The notes under the pieces were generated by a model. It saw nothing but the letters and a program-made list of their open reading frames with translations, was not told the DNA's origin and ran no database searches. The translations under genes were made by a program, and so were the position numbers. DNA of 64,000 bases from Cinnamomum chago (Eukaryota > Streptophyta > Magnoliopsida > Laurales > Lauraceae). Each line of letters starts with the position of its first letter. Within the stretch, counting starts at the first letter, position 1. Shown here in pieces: positions 48,201-52,734 of this stretch. The DNA lies in assembly GCA_038049695.1 (NCBI GenBank), contig CP142451.1, forward strand, positions 31,294,001 through 31,358,000, in the 5' to 3' direction.

Positions 48201-49599
48201 TAGTGTAGCAGATTGTGGCACGGTTGATGTGGGGTCTCGAATATTGCATCCACTAGTCCTCCGGCTTCTTCCTCCCTGAGATCCTTCTCTGCTGCTTCGA
48301 AGGGAACTTTCTCTGTACCTTTTCCTCTCCTCTCTTTAACCCAAAATGGAACAATCGGAAAGAAATGTAGAAGATAACAAGTTAAATTATTTTCGGGGAT
48401 AAGGTTTGATCCCTACTGCTTCCTGGGTATCAGAACGGAAACAACCTTTGGAGGAGATGTCGTTCTAACAACCTAAACATAACAAACGGGGCTTTAATGG
48501 GTTGGAAGCAGGTTAAGAAAAACCAATTAATACAATCGAACCCAATCTAGTATCATATGGGCCAGACGAATCTGGGCCCAATCTGGCCCAGGGATTGATC
48601 CAGCATTAATAGAGATATTCAATAGGAAGGATAACAAGCCAGATTTCTCTGACCGATGGTACACTGTACTTCAGGAATAGGCTCTGTGTTCTAAACATCC
48701 CAGAAATCAAGGATGAAATTATGAAGGAGGCACATTGCACACGTTACACCATCCATCCGGGGAGATGGATTGTATGCGAAAAAAAGAAAGATGGAAATAC
48801 ATTATGAATTGACGTAGAATTAGGAGAAATGAAAATGAAGTCAAATTAGTTTGATCTAATATGTTAATGAAACTGGACCAATATGAAACGATTGAGAAAA
48901 TTAAATTCTGAATTGCTAAAATGAACTTGTTCACTAGTTATTCTGACCCTGGTAGCTTTCTGCTGATCTTCTTGATTACCATGCACTATGTAGAGAATAA
49001 AGGTTTTTCATTGGTAGTCTTGAGTAGTATCTTACTCAGAAAGATTACTTTTGAAGAGCTACAGATGAGGAGCAACATATTTTTTTAATCTTTCGCTAAT
49101 CTCATTGTATCTATTGTAATTGATTGGGCTATGATTTGAACCACGATTAAATTAATTGCAAGCTGCAACCACTAAAAAATCTCGACGATATTGTAAAAAT
49201 ATTTGGATATTTATCTAAAATGATATTTTCCCGATAATACCATGATTATTGCTAGACTTTAAAATATTGCAAGAAATCACAATAACTAACATTTGTATAG
49301 TTGCCATTTTGCATTCATCTATTTTGAATTTATGAGAATAATAGAAGCTTGCTATGGATTTCTGGATTCGAGAATGTATTTATTCTGTATTAACTAGTAT
49401 GTTGCAACGTGCTTTCATTGCCATTCGCAGGACCAAAGTAGAATTCTCAGCTGGAGGTGAGTTCTTCCATTGTGCGGGGCAGCATGTTATTGTCAAGGGA
49501 TTTACATCTGTCATGCCATGGATGTCATTGAATGAGAAGAATCTTCCACAATTTTCATTGGGAGAGAGAATAAAAATATTGAAAGTAGACCTATATGAG
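6040..49599 (+). CDS. TOP3B: DNA topoisomerase III beta, central part; six exons in the window, gene open at both ends
   Basis: Type IA topoisomerase that cuts one strand of DNA (and, for animal TOP3B, RNA) through a 5'-phosphotyrosine to relax or decatenate. Coding segments are 6040-6283, 12361-12523, 12615-12734, 14589-14668, 36219-36497 and 49431-49599. They sum to 1055 b, that is two bases completing a split codon plus 351 codons, without a stop. The product follows human TOP3B (recalled from memory) from just after the TOPRIM domain through the active-site motif SYPRTE, the [11 protein letters not shown] motif and the [10 protein letters not shown] stretch. The beta type is favoured over alpha by [14 protein letters not shown] and VMPW. 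The N-terminal TOPRIM exons and C-terminal zinc exons lie outside. All introns are GT-AG and total length here exceeds 43 kb because of transposon-filled introns. Confidence 0.93.
6284..6990. other. TOP3B intron, unannotated part
   Basis: Non-coding, T-rich DNA with a (TA)n run near 6317-6336 and two A runs. No element end or gene was recognised before the LINE fragment that begins near 7000. Confidence 0.5.
7787..9277. mobile_element. Non-autonomous hAT element, 1491 b, inserted in the LINE
   Basis: Ends TAGGCATGTCAAAC / GTTTGACATGCCTA-like (right end TTTGACATGCCTA), flanked by a perfect 8-b duplication cttgggtg (7779-7786 and 9278-9285). Both are diagnostic of hAT. The subterminal 60-230 b are extremely G+C rich with repeated GGCCCGGCCC and GGGCC words, in contrast to the AT-rich centre; such subterminal repeats are typical transposase-binding regions of hATs. 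The centre holds a 386-b direct duplication. No transposase frame is seen; the GC-rich frames near 9037-9333 are compositional. Confidence 0.88.
8014..8784. repeat. Two-copy direct repeat, 386-b period, inside the hAT element
   Basis: Copies at about 8014-8400 and 8401-8784 share 'gccttattct.tcacctaaat.tatatttattatg', 'gggttggttgggacctaa' and 'ttggccaaacaaagccatct'. They differ by scattered substitutions and small indels, so the duplication is not recent. Confidence 0.85.
9550..10930 (+). mobile_element. Second L1-type LINE, 5'-truncated and decayed
   Basis: Begins inside ORF2 after the reverse transcriptase ([32 protein letters not shown] at 9575-9680). It carries [11 protein letters not shown] and the zinc-binding region [20 protein letters not shown] ... 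[10 protein letters not shown] (10198-10360) and ends in poly-A at 10916-10928. The reading frame shifts repeatedly (for example between 9804, 10194 and 10459), so it is not functional. It is related to the LINE at 26840, which has the parallel [10 protein letters not shown] ... MDNLRRRGM. It sits next to, not within, the first LINE. Confidence 0.75.
10931..11243 (-). mobile_element. Copia remnant, RNase H end and LTR start
   Basis: On the minus strand, [11 protein letters not shown]-like residues and [12 protein letters not shown] (about 11100-11200) resemble the RNase H end of a Copia polyprotein. They are followed by a purine tract and TGCAAGTATA, a plausible 3' LTR start near 11072. The LTR is cut on the left by the LINE tail and the polyprotein on the right by another LTR. 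It is a fossil; only about 300 b survive. Confidence 0.5.
11244..12310 (-). mobile_element. Gypsy-type LTR fragment
   Basis: Starts TGTCACGTCCC and shows the 'ggggccca.tcgaatt' opening and later a 'gcaagggcaaactag...ctgagtga' block. The 3.1-kb solo LTR at 39042 and the 2.9-kb LTR family share the same general plan, so it is probably an LTR read on the minus strand. The right end is uncertain; a ttgtc that could pair with ttgtc at 11239-11243 occurs at 12311. Much of the centre (11797-12120) is a low-complexity CA-rich stretch without a credible product. Confidence 0.4.
12361..12523 (+). CDS. TOP3B: TOP3B exon b
   Basis: Starts after tttcag at 12360. The first base completes the split Ser codon, then [20 protein letters not shown] ... 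[13 protein letters not shown] over 54 codons. [11 protein letters not shown] is a hallmark of the type IA core, just before the strand-passage domains. It ends in phase 0 at gat|gtaagt, a strong plant donor. Confidence 0.95.
12615..12734 (+). CDS. TOP3B: TOP3B exon c
   Basis: Forty codons, from [13 protein letters not shown] to [23 protein letters not shown] matches the conserved 'RPLALNTVEML' block of animal TOP3B (from memory). The acceptor is ctcag and the donor aag|gttagt, both in phase 0. The intron before it is only 91 b, typical of plants and a sharp contrast with its neighbours. Confidence 0.94.
12735..14588. other. TOP3B intron c-d
   Basis: 1.85 kb without a recognised element end. 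It holds a (TG)n run, several 'tatatatgta' repeats and T-rich DNA before the acceptor ccttccag. A stretch at 13980-14160 is G+C richer ('gtcgtgacccgacccgaac'), but no inverted ends or duplication were found. Confidence 0.6.
13470..13493. repeat. (TG)n microsatellite
   Basis: About twelve TG units following a (TATATG)-like stretch. Confidence 0.95.
14589..14668 (+). CDS. TOP3B: TOP3B exon d
   Basis: Encodes [20 protein letters not shown] and YTQGFI over 26 codons plus two bases (ag) of a Ser codon. The sequence matches the helix leading to the active-site strand in animal TOP3B. The donor is ataag|gtctgg. The Ser codon is completed 21.5 kb downstream at 36219. Confidence 0.95.
14827..15089 (-). 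repeat. 3' LTR of Copia A
   Basis: 263 b, minus-strand orientation TGTTAACACC...TGTCA. It follows a purine tract (complement of 15090-15098, aagtggggc) and the RNase H end. Confidence 0.85.
15084..18849 (-). pseudogene. Copia A gag-pol remains (gag end to RNase H)
   Basis: Minus-strand frames show, from right to left: gag with [13 protein letters not shown] (about 18400); the protease-region [14 protein letters not shown] (about 18130); the pre-integrase [16 protein letters not shown] (about 17750); integrase [11 protein letters not shown] (about 17480); reverse transcriptase [13 protein letters not shown] (about 16440) and [10 protein letters not shown] (about 16030); and RNase [12 protein letters not shown] with [13 protein letters not shown] (15150-15260). 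It is a degraded fossil with several breaks and makes no complete product. Confidence 0.85.
18951..21907 (-). mobile_element. Solo Gypsy-type LTR, copy 1 (2957 b), inside Copia A gag
   Basis: Ends TGTAACGCC and GGTATTACA; read on the minus strand it runs TGTAATACC...GGCGTTACA. It is flanked by a perfect 5-b duplication gaatc (18946-18950, 21908-21912). No gag or pol is present and there is no internal second LTR, so a solo LTR is the simplest reading. It shares its whole length with 23204-26092 and, almost to its end, with 45879-48592. Copia gag continues on both sides. Confidence 0.85.
21903..22109 (-). pseudogene. Copia A gag N-terminus
   Basis: On the minus strand [20 protein letters not shown] begins the gag and is the same family as Copia C at 53648 (MEKSEINLIKFNGKHYPSWN). 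The reading continues to TWIL, where the solo LTR interrupts it. Confidence 0.8.
23062..26170 (-). repeat. 5' LTR of Copia A, split by a solo LTR
   Basis: Segments 23062-23203 and 26098-26170 match the left LTR (14827-15089), with the primer site directly adjacent at 23050-23061. The interruption is the Gypsy-type LTR 23204-26092 plus its duplication. Confidence 0.85.
23204..26092 (-). mobile_element. Solo Gypsy-type LTR, copy 2 (2889 b), inside the Copia A 5' LTR
   Basis: TGTAACACC...GGTATTACA with a perfect 5-b duplication aaggg (199-203 of 23 kb and 26093-26097). It has the same orientation and family as copy 1; shared blocks include 'gtctcacgcccaatgctttgg' and 'gtaccatatcaacaacatg'-type stretches throughout. 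The different duplications show two independent insertions, not the two LTRs of one element. Confidence 0.86.
26171..26824 (+). mobile_element. Old Copia remnant: LTR end, primer site and leader
   Basis: TGGGATCAGAGC at 26395-26406 is one base from the usual initiator-Met primer site and marks an LTR end near 26394. The leader that follows runs to the LINE insertion at 26840 and resumes at 34606. The LTR start cannot be fixed; part of it may lie left of Copia A, which would then have inserted into it. Confidence 0.5.
28278..28599 (+). mobile_element. Solo LTR inside the LINE (322 b)
   Basis: It interrupts the LINE frame between DDEESV and DHLMLN. Flanks ccgtg (28273-28277) and ctgtg (28600-28604) agree at four of five bases. 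It starts TGTTAAGGTGG and carries 'tatatacctatatattgatg' and T-rich 3' sequence typical of a Copia LTR. No interior is attached. Confidence 0.65.
29046..29369 (+). repeat. 5' LTR of Copia B
   Basis: TGTAGAAGATAACTC ... AAACTATCA, directly followed by the primer site. It is near-identical to 34219-34540. Confidence 0.93.
30039..34230 (+). pseudogene. Copia B gag-pol remains
   Basis: Gag begins [20 protein letters not shown] (30039). A zinc knuckle with C-x2-C-x4-H-x4-C spacing lies near 30750. The protease motif [13 protein letters not shown] is near 31137, integrase [10 protein letters not shown] and [14 protein letters not shown] at 31730-31840, reverse transcriptase [14 protein letters not shown] (about 33000) and [12 protein letters not shown] (about 33250), RNase [19 protein letters not shown] (about 33740) and IEIDCHFIR with [10 protein letters not shown] (34040-34150). 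The longest unbroken pieces are 30842-32329 and 32761-33798. It is not a complete open frame. Confidence 0.9.
34219..34540 (+). repeat. 3' LTR of Copia B
   Basis: 322 b following the polypurine tract. It ends AAACTATCA directly before the ttgta duplication. Confidence 0.93.
34606..35340 (+). pseudogene. Old Copia gag remnant
   Basis: Continuation of the element starting near 26171. Gag-like pieces [16 protein letters not shown] (about 34710), [20 protein letters not shown] (35040-35100) and [14 protein letters not shown] are followed by a degenerate Cys-rich knuckle (about 35230-35310). It is heavily broken, and nothing of pol follows. It is a much older layer than Copia A or B. Confidence 0.6.
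35341..36218. other. Intron DNA before TOP3B exon e
   Basis: Contains an (ATC)n run at about 35471-35492 followed by 'gttgtcccaactatgttgg', reminiscent of a widespread plant dispersed repeat. T-rich DNA then runs to the acceptor tgtttcag. There is no coding frame. Confidence 0.5.
36219..36497 (+). CDS. TOP3B: TOP3B exon e, carrying the active-site tyrosine
   Basis: The first base completes Ser, then [15 protein letters not shown]: the Tyr corresponds to the nucleophile (Tyr336 in human TOP3B). Later come [29 protein letters not shown] and [18 protein letters not shown] to DCKYI plus two bases of an Arg codon; 92 full codons. HPPI and the RTE arginine belong to the conserved type IA active site. 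Acceptor tgtttcag; donor ataag|gtgaca. Confidence 0.96.
36498..38050. other. TOP3B intron e-f, first part
   Basis: AT-rich with T runs. A degenerate 'gtatccgtatctatg' repeated word is seen near 37139-37220. No element end, exon or RNA gene was recognised. Confidence 0.5.
38051..39041 (+). pseudogene. Decayed Copia remnant of another lineage
   Basis: Pieces resembling the end of Copia reverse transcriptase ([15 protein letters not shown], about 38120-38165) and the RNase H end ([18 protein letters not shown], about 38790-38840, then [13 protein letters not shown]) lie in order on the plus strand. A purine-rich stretch gagtgggggaag at 38959 may be the polypurine tract. It is strongly degraded. 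The following LTR is cut by the solo LTR at 39042. Confidence 0.6.
39042..42115 (-). mobile_element. Solo Gypsy-type LTR (3074 b)
   Basis: TGTCACGATCC...ATTACA, flanked by a perfect 5-b duplication aatac (39037-39041, 42116-42120). It has no protein domains. Its plan resembles the 2.9-kb family (opening 'ggaatccggggccc', a 'cgcatatcgaagcc' block and a 'ggattggggcaac' block), but the sequence is clearly a different family. It contains the palindromic element at 40499-40909. Confidence 0.82.
40499..40909. mobile_element. Palindromic foldback element (411 b) in the solo LTR
   Basis: Two arms of about 160-185 b (40499-40658 and 40726-40909) are inverted copies around a loop of about 67 b. Shared words include 'gggatttcaacccaatct', 'cctcatgtggggttaaggc' and 'gggacttatgcaccactgc', each with its complement. 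Tips are TGTAAC...GTTACA and the flanks are a perfect 5-b duplication cccta (40494-40498, 40910-40914). TG...CA tips with a 5-b duplication point to an LTR-type integrase rather than a DNA transposase. It has no coding capacity. Confidence 0.82.
42121..43050. other. Non-coding region with a duplicated block
   Basis: Contains (CT)n at 42222-42245. From about 42520 to 43080 the DNA is a diverged direct copy of about 45470-45878 ('cagctgttgctacataaaat', 'agcgaggttactgcca', 'gtgcactggactgggctt'). It is probably leader or non-coding sequence of the same decayed Gypsy element, but this is not proven. Confidence 0.45.
42222..42245. repeat. (CT)n microsatellite
   Basis: About twelve CT units followed by a pyrimidine-rich stretch. 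Confidence 0.95.
43889..45198. mobile_element. hAT-type MITE, 1310 b, copy 1
   Basis: Ends CATAGTTGTTAAGT and ACTTGACAACTATG, flanked by a perfect 8-b duplication attctaac (43881-43888, 45199-45206). Subterminal regions are rich in 'ttcgg' and 'ccgaac' words (GTCCGAAACG, CGGTTCGGACG). The 87-codon frame at 44238-44501 is conserved in the second copy, but the whole element is near-identical, so this says nothing about function. The same element occurs inverted at 61210-62520. Confidence 0.92.
44600..44870. repeat. Minisatellite of about 45-b units inside the MITE
   Basis: Five or six diverged units built on 'cagagggccacccactt.atttgtaa...gctgatgtcat'. The same array is present in the inverted copy at about 61558-61810. 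Confidence 0.75.
45470..45878. repeat. Diverged direct copy of 42520-43080
   Basis: Shares 'actgttgctgcataaaatat', 'aaaagggaaagggaggttgctgcca' and 'cctcttattgcactggaccgggcttgttgagcctgca' with the block at 42.5-43.1 kb. In the other copy, sequence continues after 'cctgca' as 'catgggttcagg'. Here it stops where the LTR at 45879 begins, which marks the LTR's insertion point. Confidence 0.6.
45879..48592 (-). mobile_element. Gypsy-type LTR, copy 3 of the 2.9-kb family
   Basis: Begins TGTAACACCTC and follows copies 1 and 2 throughout ('gctctctcatcagccatgc', 'gaagtggggcaaaccactt', 'gtctcacgcccagtgctttgg') to 'aatctggcccagg' near 48592. The family's GGTATTACA end is absent, so the right duplication cannot be tested (left flank ctgca). 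It is more diverged than copies 1 and 2 are from each other. Confidence 0.75.
48593..48790 (+). pseudogene. Gypsy integrase zinc-binding fragment
   Basis: [20 protein letters not shown] then [13 protein letters not shown] (about 48664-48762) is the H2C2-type region at the start of Ty3/Gypsy integrase. It is a short isolated fossil. Its orientation is opposite to the Gypsy gag at 43-45 kb, so it belongs to another insertion. Confidence 0.65.
48791..49430. other. End of TOP3B intron e-f
   Basis: AT-rich intron DNA that ends at the acceptor ccattcgcag. No other feature was recognised. Confidence 0.55.
49431..49599 (+). CDS. TOP3B: TOP3B exon f (last in the window)
   Basis: The first base completes Arg, then 56 codons: [20 protein letters not shown] ... 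[20 protein letters not shown] ... [15 protein letters not shown] is conserved in TOP3B. It ends in phase 0 at gag|gtacac. The next expected block (PPDYL...LMEKHGIGTDASI) was not found before 64000, so the following intron exceeds 14.4 kb. Confidence 0.94.
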
Positions 49600-49739
49600 G
49601 TACACTTCCCAACCTCTGGTTCCTTTTTTTAATTCCCATGGATCCAGCACAACTAACAAGTAGCTCTAACAGTCCACTTGATGCTTATCACTTGTCAATA
49701 GTTTGCTCCAACGGCCTTGCAATATCAACATGTAATCGG

Positions 49740-50160
49740 CATTCAGTTATTATAATATTATAGAAGGCTTTGAATTCAATTTAGATTGCTACCTTTCTAT
49801 TTTTTTTACTCTTACCAGACCCCAGCCAATCTATTATTATATATTATAGCAGAAGGTTTTCCATTCAATTTTGATTTCTGACATTCAATTTTGACTCTCT
49901 CCAGATATCACATCAACCTATTATTATATATTATCGGAAAAAAAATTTAATTCATTTTTGTCTGCTAACTTCCATTTTCTTTTTCTGAACCCCACATCAA
50001 CCTATCCGAAGGTTTTTCAATTCAATTTATACCATCACCGTTTAATTACTCTGACCTCATGTGGCATCAACCTATTAATTATATATTATATCAGAAGATT
50101 TTCAATTCAATTTTGACCACTACCTTTCAGTTTTTTTAGTCTCACCAAAATCTATTGCAA
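49740..50160. repeat. Degenerate tandem repeat, about 80-100 b units
   Basis: About four to five units containing 'catcaacctattattatata', 'gaaggttttcaattcaattt' and a short TC-rich piece. Units start near 49828, 49914, 50000 and 50069. It is non-coding and AT-rich. Confidence 0.6.
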
Positions 50161-50229
50161 CCAAATATTTTATTGAGGAAGATCTCACAACTTAGGATTA
50201 TTTAGCATATCGACACCCTCTTTGGGTTA

Positions 50230-51002
50230 TATTCAAATTGGCAGCCCCTAAGTTTCTACATCTCCATTGATTTTCTCTCTCCCTCTCACTATTCTCTTAA
50301 TTCTTGCTTCCTCCTCTCTCCAAACCCTAACCCCAGCTTCTAGGCATAGAAAACCCTAGAAATCTTGAAGAGAATTAAGTAGTGCTAGAAGAAAGAGGAG
50401 AGACCAGCGGATTGTGCTTCTTAGCAGAGACCATCTCCATTGACTTACTTCTTCCCTCGAGCCAATCTACATGTGTATGTAGCTTCTCCTTCGACTTGAT
50501 GTATTTAGAACCCTAATCTACTTGTTTTCTACTAGATTAGTGTCCTCCTTACTATTGCAGGAATTAAAGGGTTTAGTGTGTTTTTACTGTTATTTAAGAT
50601 ATTATAGTCGACGGTCATTTTTCAAGCTACAGTGAGTCGTTACAATATTTGCTGTAGTACATCTTCAATACAGTTTCTCTATTTAAGGTTTTTGGTCATG
50701 GTGACGTGATTAGAACCCTAGGTTTGGTTTCCATATAACTCGGGTTGTGATGCTTAGAATTTTCTTGATTTCTAGATTCTATGCGTTAACAATTCTTAAG
50801 GTCTTTTTATGTACATGTTTGTTTTTCAGATTTGCCCGCTTAATCATGTTACTTGTCATACTTTTTTTAATGATTTTGGATGAGTATACGATGTTGGGAT
50901 ATCATGTGAGAAACCCTAGGTGGAATTGGCAATAGCACACCAGGTATAAATCCATGAACCATGGTCGCACCACCCACATTGAAATAGAGTGTTGCCTGAA
51001 AC
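50230..51002. repeat. Left arm of a large imperfect inverted repeat
   Basis: About 770 b whose reverse complement matches 51281-52732 once the MITE there is removed. Shared blocks are 'aggcatagaaaaccctagaaatcttgaag', 'gaaccctaggttgggtttccatata', 'cttaatcatgttacttgtcatact' and 'gaaccatggtcgcacca' (each split in the text, so compare piecewise). The left arm has about 87 b not present on the right (near 50760-50850). It contains pyrimidine-rich tracts and 'aaaccctaa' words as in plant 5' leaders, but no protein. Confidence 0.8.
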
Positions 51003-51280
51003 CCTATTAAGGGGGTGGCCTTGAGCAATTCCATTAGAACCCCTTGTTAGGAATGCTTTAGTAGTACTTAATATTGCTGCCTCGTAAATATTGAGGAACT
51101 GGTGTATTTGGTTATTGCCTCTGCAATATGTTACATTAGTTGATGATTTTTGCATGATAACCATGATTGTTCTTGCTACAATCTCTGAATGTCTCTAATT
51201 CCTTCATCTAGCTAGTTGACTATGTGGATAATTCTGAAATATAGTTTACCAGCTAAAATTATCAATTTGCGAGTCTATGA

Positions 51281-52732
51281 GTTTCAGCCAACACTCTCTT
51301 TCAATGTTAGTGGTGCGACCATGGTTCATAGACTCAAACCTGGTGCGGTATGCCAATTCCACCCTAGGGTTTCTCAAATCATATCCCAACATTGTATATT
51401 CGTACAAAATCATTAATGCAAGTATGACAAGTAACATGATTAAGCACCACAACCCTAGTTATATGGAAACCCAACCTAGGGTTCCAATCATGTCACCAGG
51501 ACCAAAAAACCCTAACATAGAAGCTATACTGTAGATGTACAGTAGTGAATTACTGTAGTTAATCATTGTAGCGTGAATAATGACAGGCTGCTACTACTGC
51601 TCAAATAACACTAAACCCTATAATTCCTACAATAGTGAGGACACTAATCTAGTAGAAAATAAGTAGATTAGAATTCTAAACACATAAAATTGAAGGAAAA
51701 GCTATATACACATGTAGATCTAGAAGTCTACTCACTTGGTGTAACCAAGGATGAAAATAGTGGTAGCGGCGGGTCGGGCGGGCGTAGCGACCCGCCGCCA
51801 AAACGCTACGAAGCGGGTGATACGTAGCGTAGTGGGGATACGTAGCGGCATAGCGGTGTGATTTGAAAAAATTGTCAAAAAATCTGAAAAAATTCCAGAA
51901 AATCCAGAAAATTGTAAAATGAAAGAAAATGTACTTTTTTTTTGCAAAAGTAACTAACGTAAGGGGGCGTAGCGATCCCCTCACTGTATGAGGTCTTATA
52001 TCGTTGTATAAATAGAAAATAATAGTAATGATCATTTTTTTCACATGTGTTCATGTTGCTTAGTTATACTAACTTAGAAACTAATGAAAGGCTTATAAAA
52101 GAAAAAACTATGTCATGAAGTCAAGACTTAAGAGTACCTAGAGAAAAAAATACATCTACCAAAGGGGGTGTCTAATAGGATGTACTTAGAGAAGAATTAT
52201 TGAGAAGAACTCTCTATATCGACTGTAATTCGGTGAAATCATATGCTTTTTTGTATTCTTTTAAACATAAAATGGTAGAAGAATTATGTAGAAATGTTAT
52301 TTGGAGAGAAGAAGAAAAGAAATAAGTTTTATTATGCATTTAAAAAAAATTTGGAAAGTAGGAATTTTTCTCATCCCGTAGCGGACGTAGCGGCCGCTAC
52401 GGGTGCGATGGCCGATAAATCGGCCGTAGCGTAGCGGTGGCGGCCGCTATGGACGATATGTAGCGGCCGCTATTTTCATCCATGGGTGTAACTTCTAGTT
52501 GCGCGATTGACTCGTCATCATAGGGTTTTCTATGCCTTCCACATACAATCTGCTGGTATCTCCTGGTTCTCTTAGCTCTACTCAATTCGCTTCAAGATTT
52601 CTAGGGTTTTCTATGCCTAAAAGCTAGTGTTAGTGTTTAGAGAGAGAGGAAGAAAAAAGAACTGAGAGAATAGTGTGAGGGGAGAGAGTAAATGGAGATA
52701 GATGTACAAACTTAGGGGCTACCGATTTGAAT
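51281..52732. repeat. Right arm of the large inverted repeat, interrupted by a MITE
   Basis: Arms are separated by a loop of about 280 b (51003-51280). Without the MITE and its duplication this arm is about 705 b. Its outer end lies directly against the Copia C LTR at 52735. The inverted copies have diverged noticeably, so this is not a recent duplication. It may be a foldback transposon or two opposed copies of one repeat; no shared target duplication was found. Confidence 0.78.
51746..52484. mobile_element. hAT-type MITE, 739 b, related to the hAT at 59969
   Basis: Ends CAAGGATGAAAATAG and CTATTTTCATCCATG (one mismatch over 15 b), flanked by a perfect 8-b duplication ggtgtaac (51738-51745, 52485-52492). 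The termini carry many 'gtagcggc' and 'cggccgctac' words. The first 370 b match the left end of the hAT at 59969 ('gatttgaaaaaat', 'ccagaaaattgtaaaat', 'tgtataaatagaaaata'). It is therefore an internally deleted relative of that transposase-bearing element. Confidence 0.92.
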
Positions 52733-52734
52733 AT

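Noticed and set aside
6040-49599. TOP3A rather than TOP3B
   Set aside because: The order [26 protein letters not shown] and GFTSVMPW follows the beta type as I recall it. Alpha enzymes differ around these blocks.
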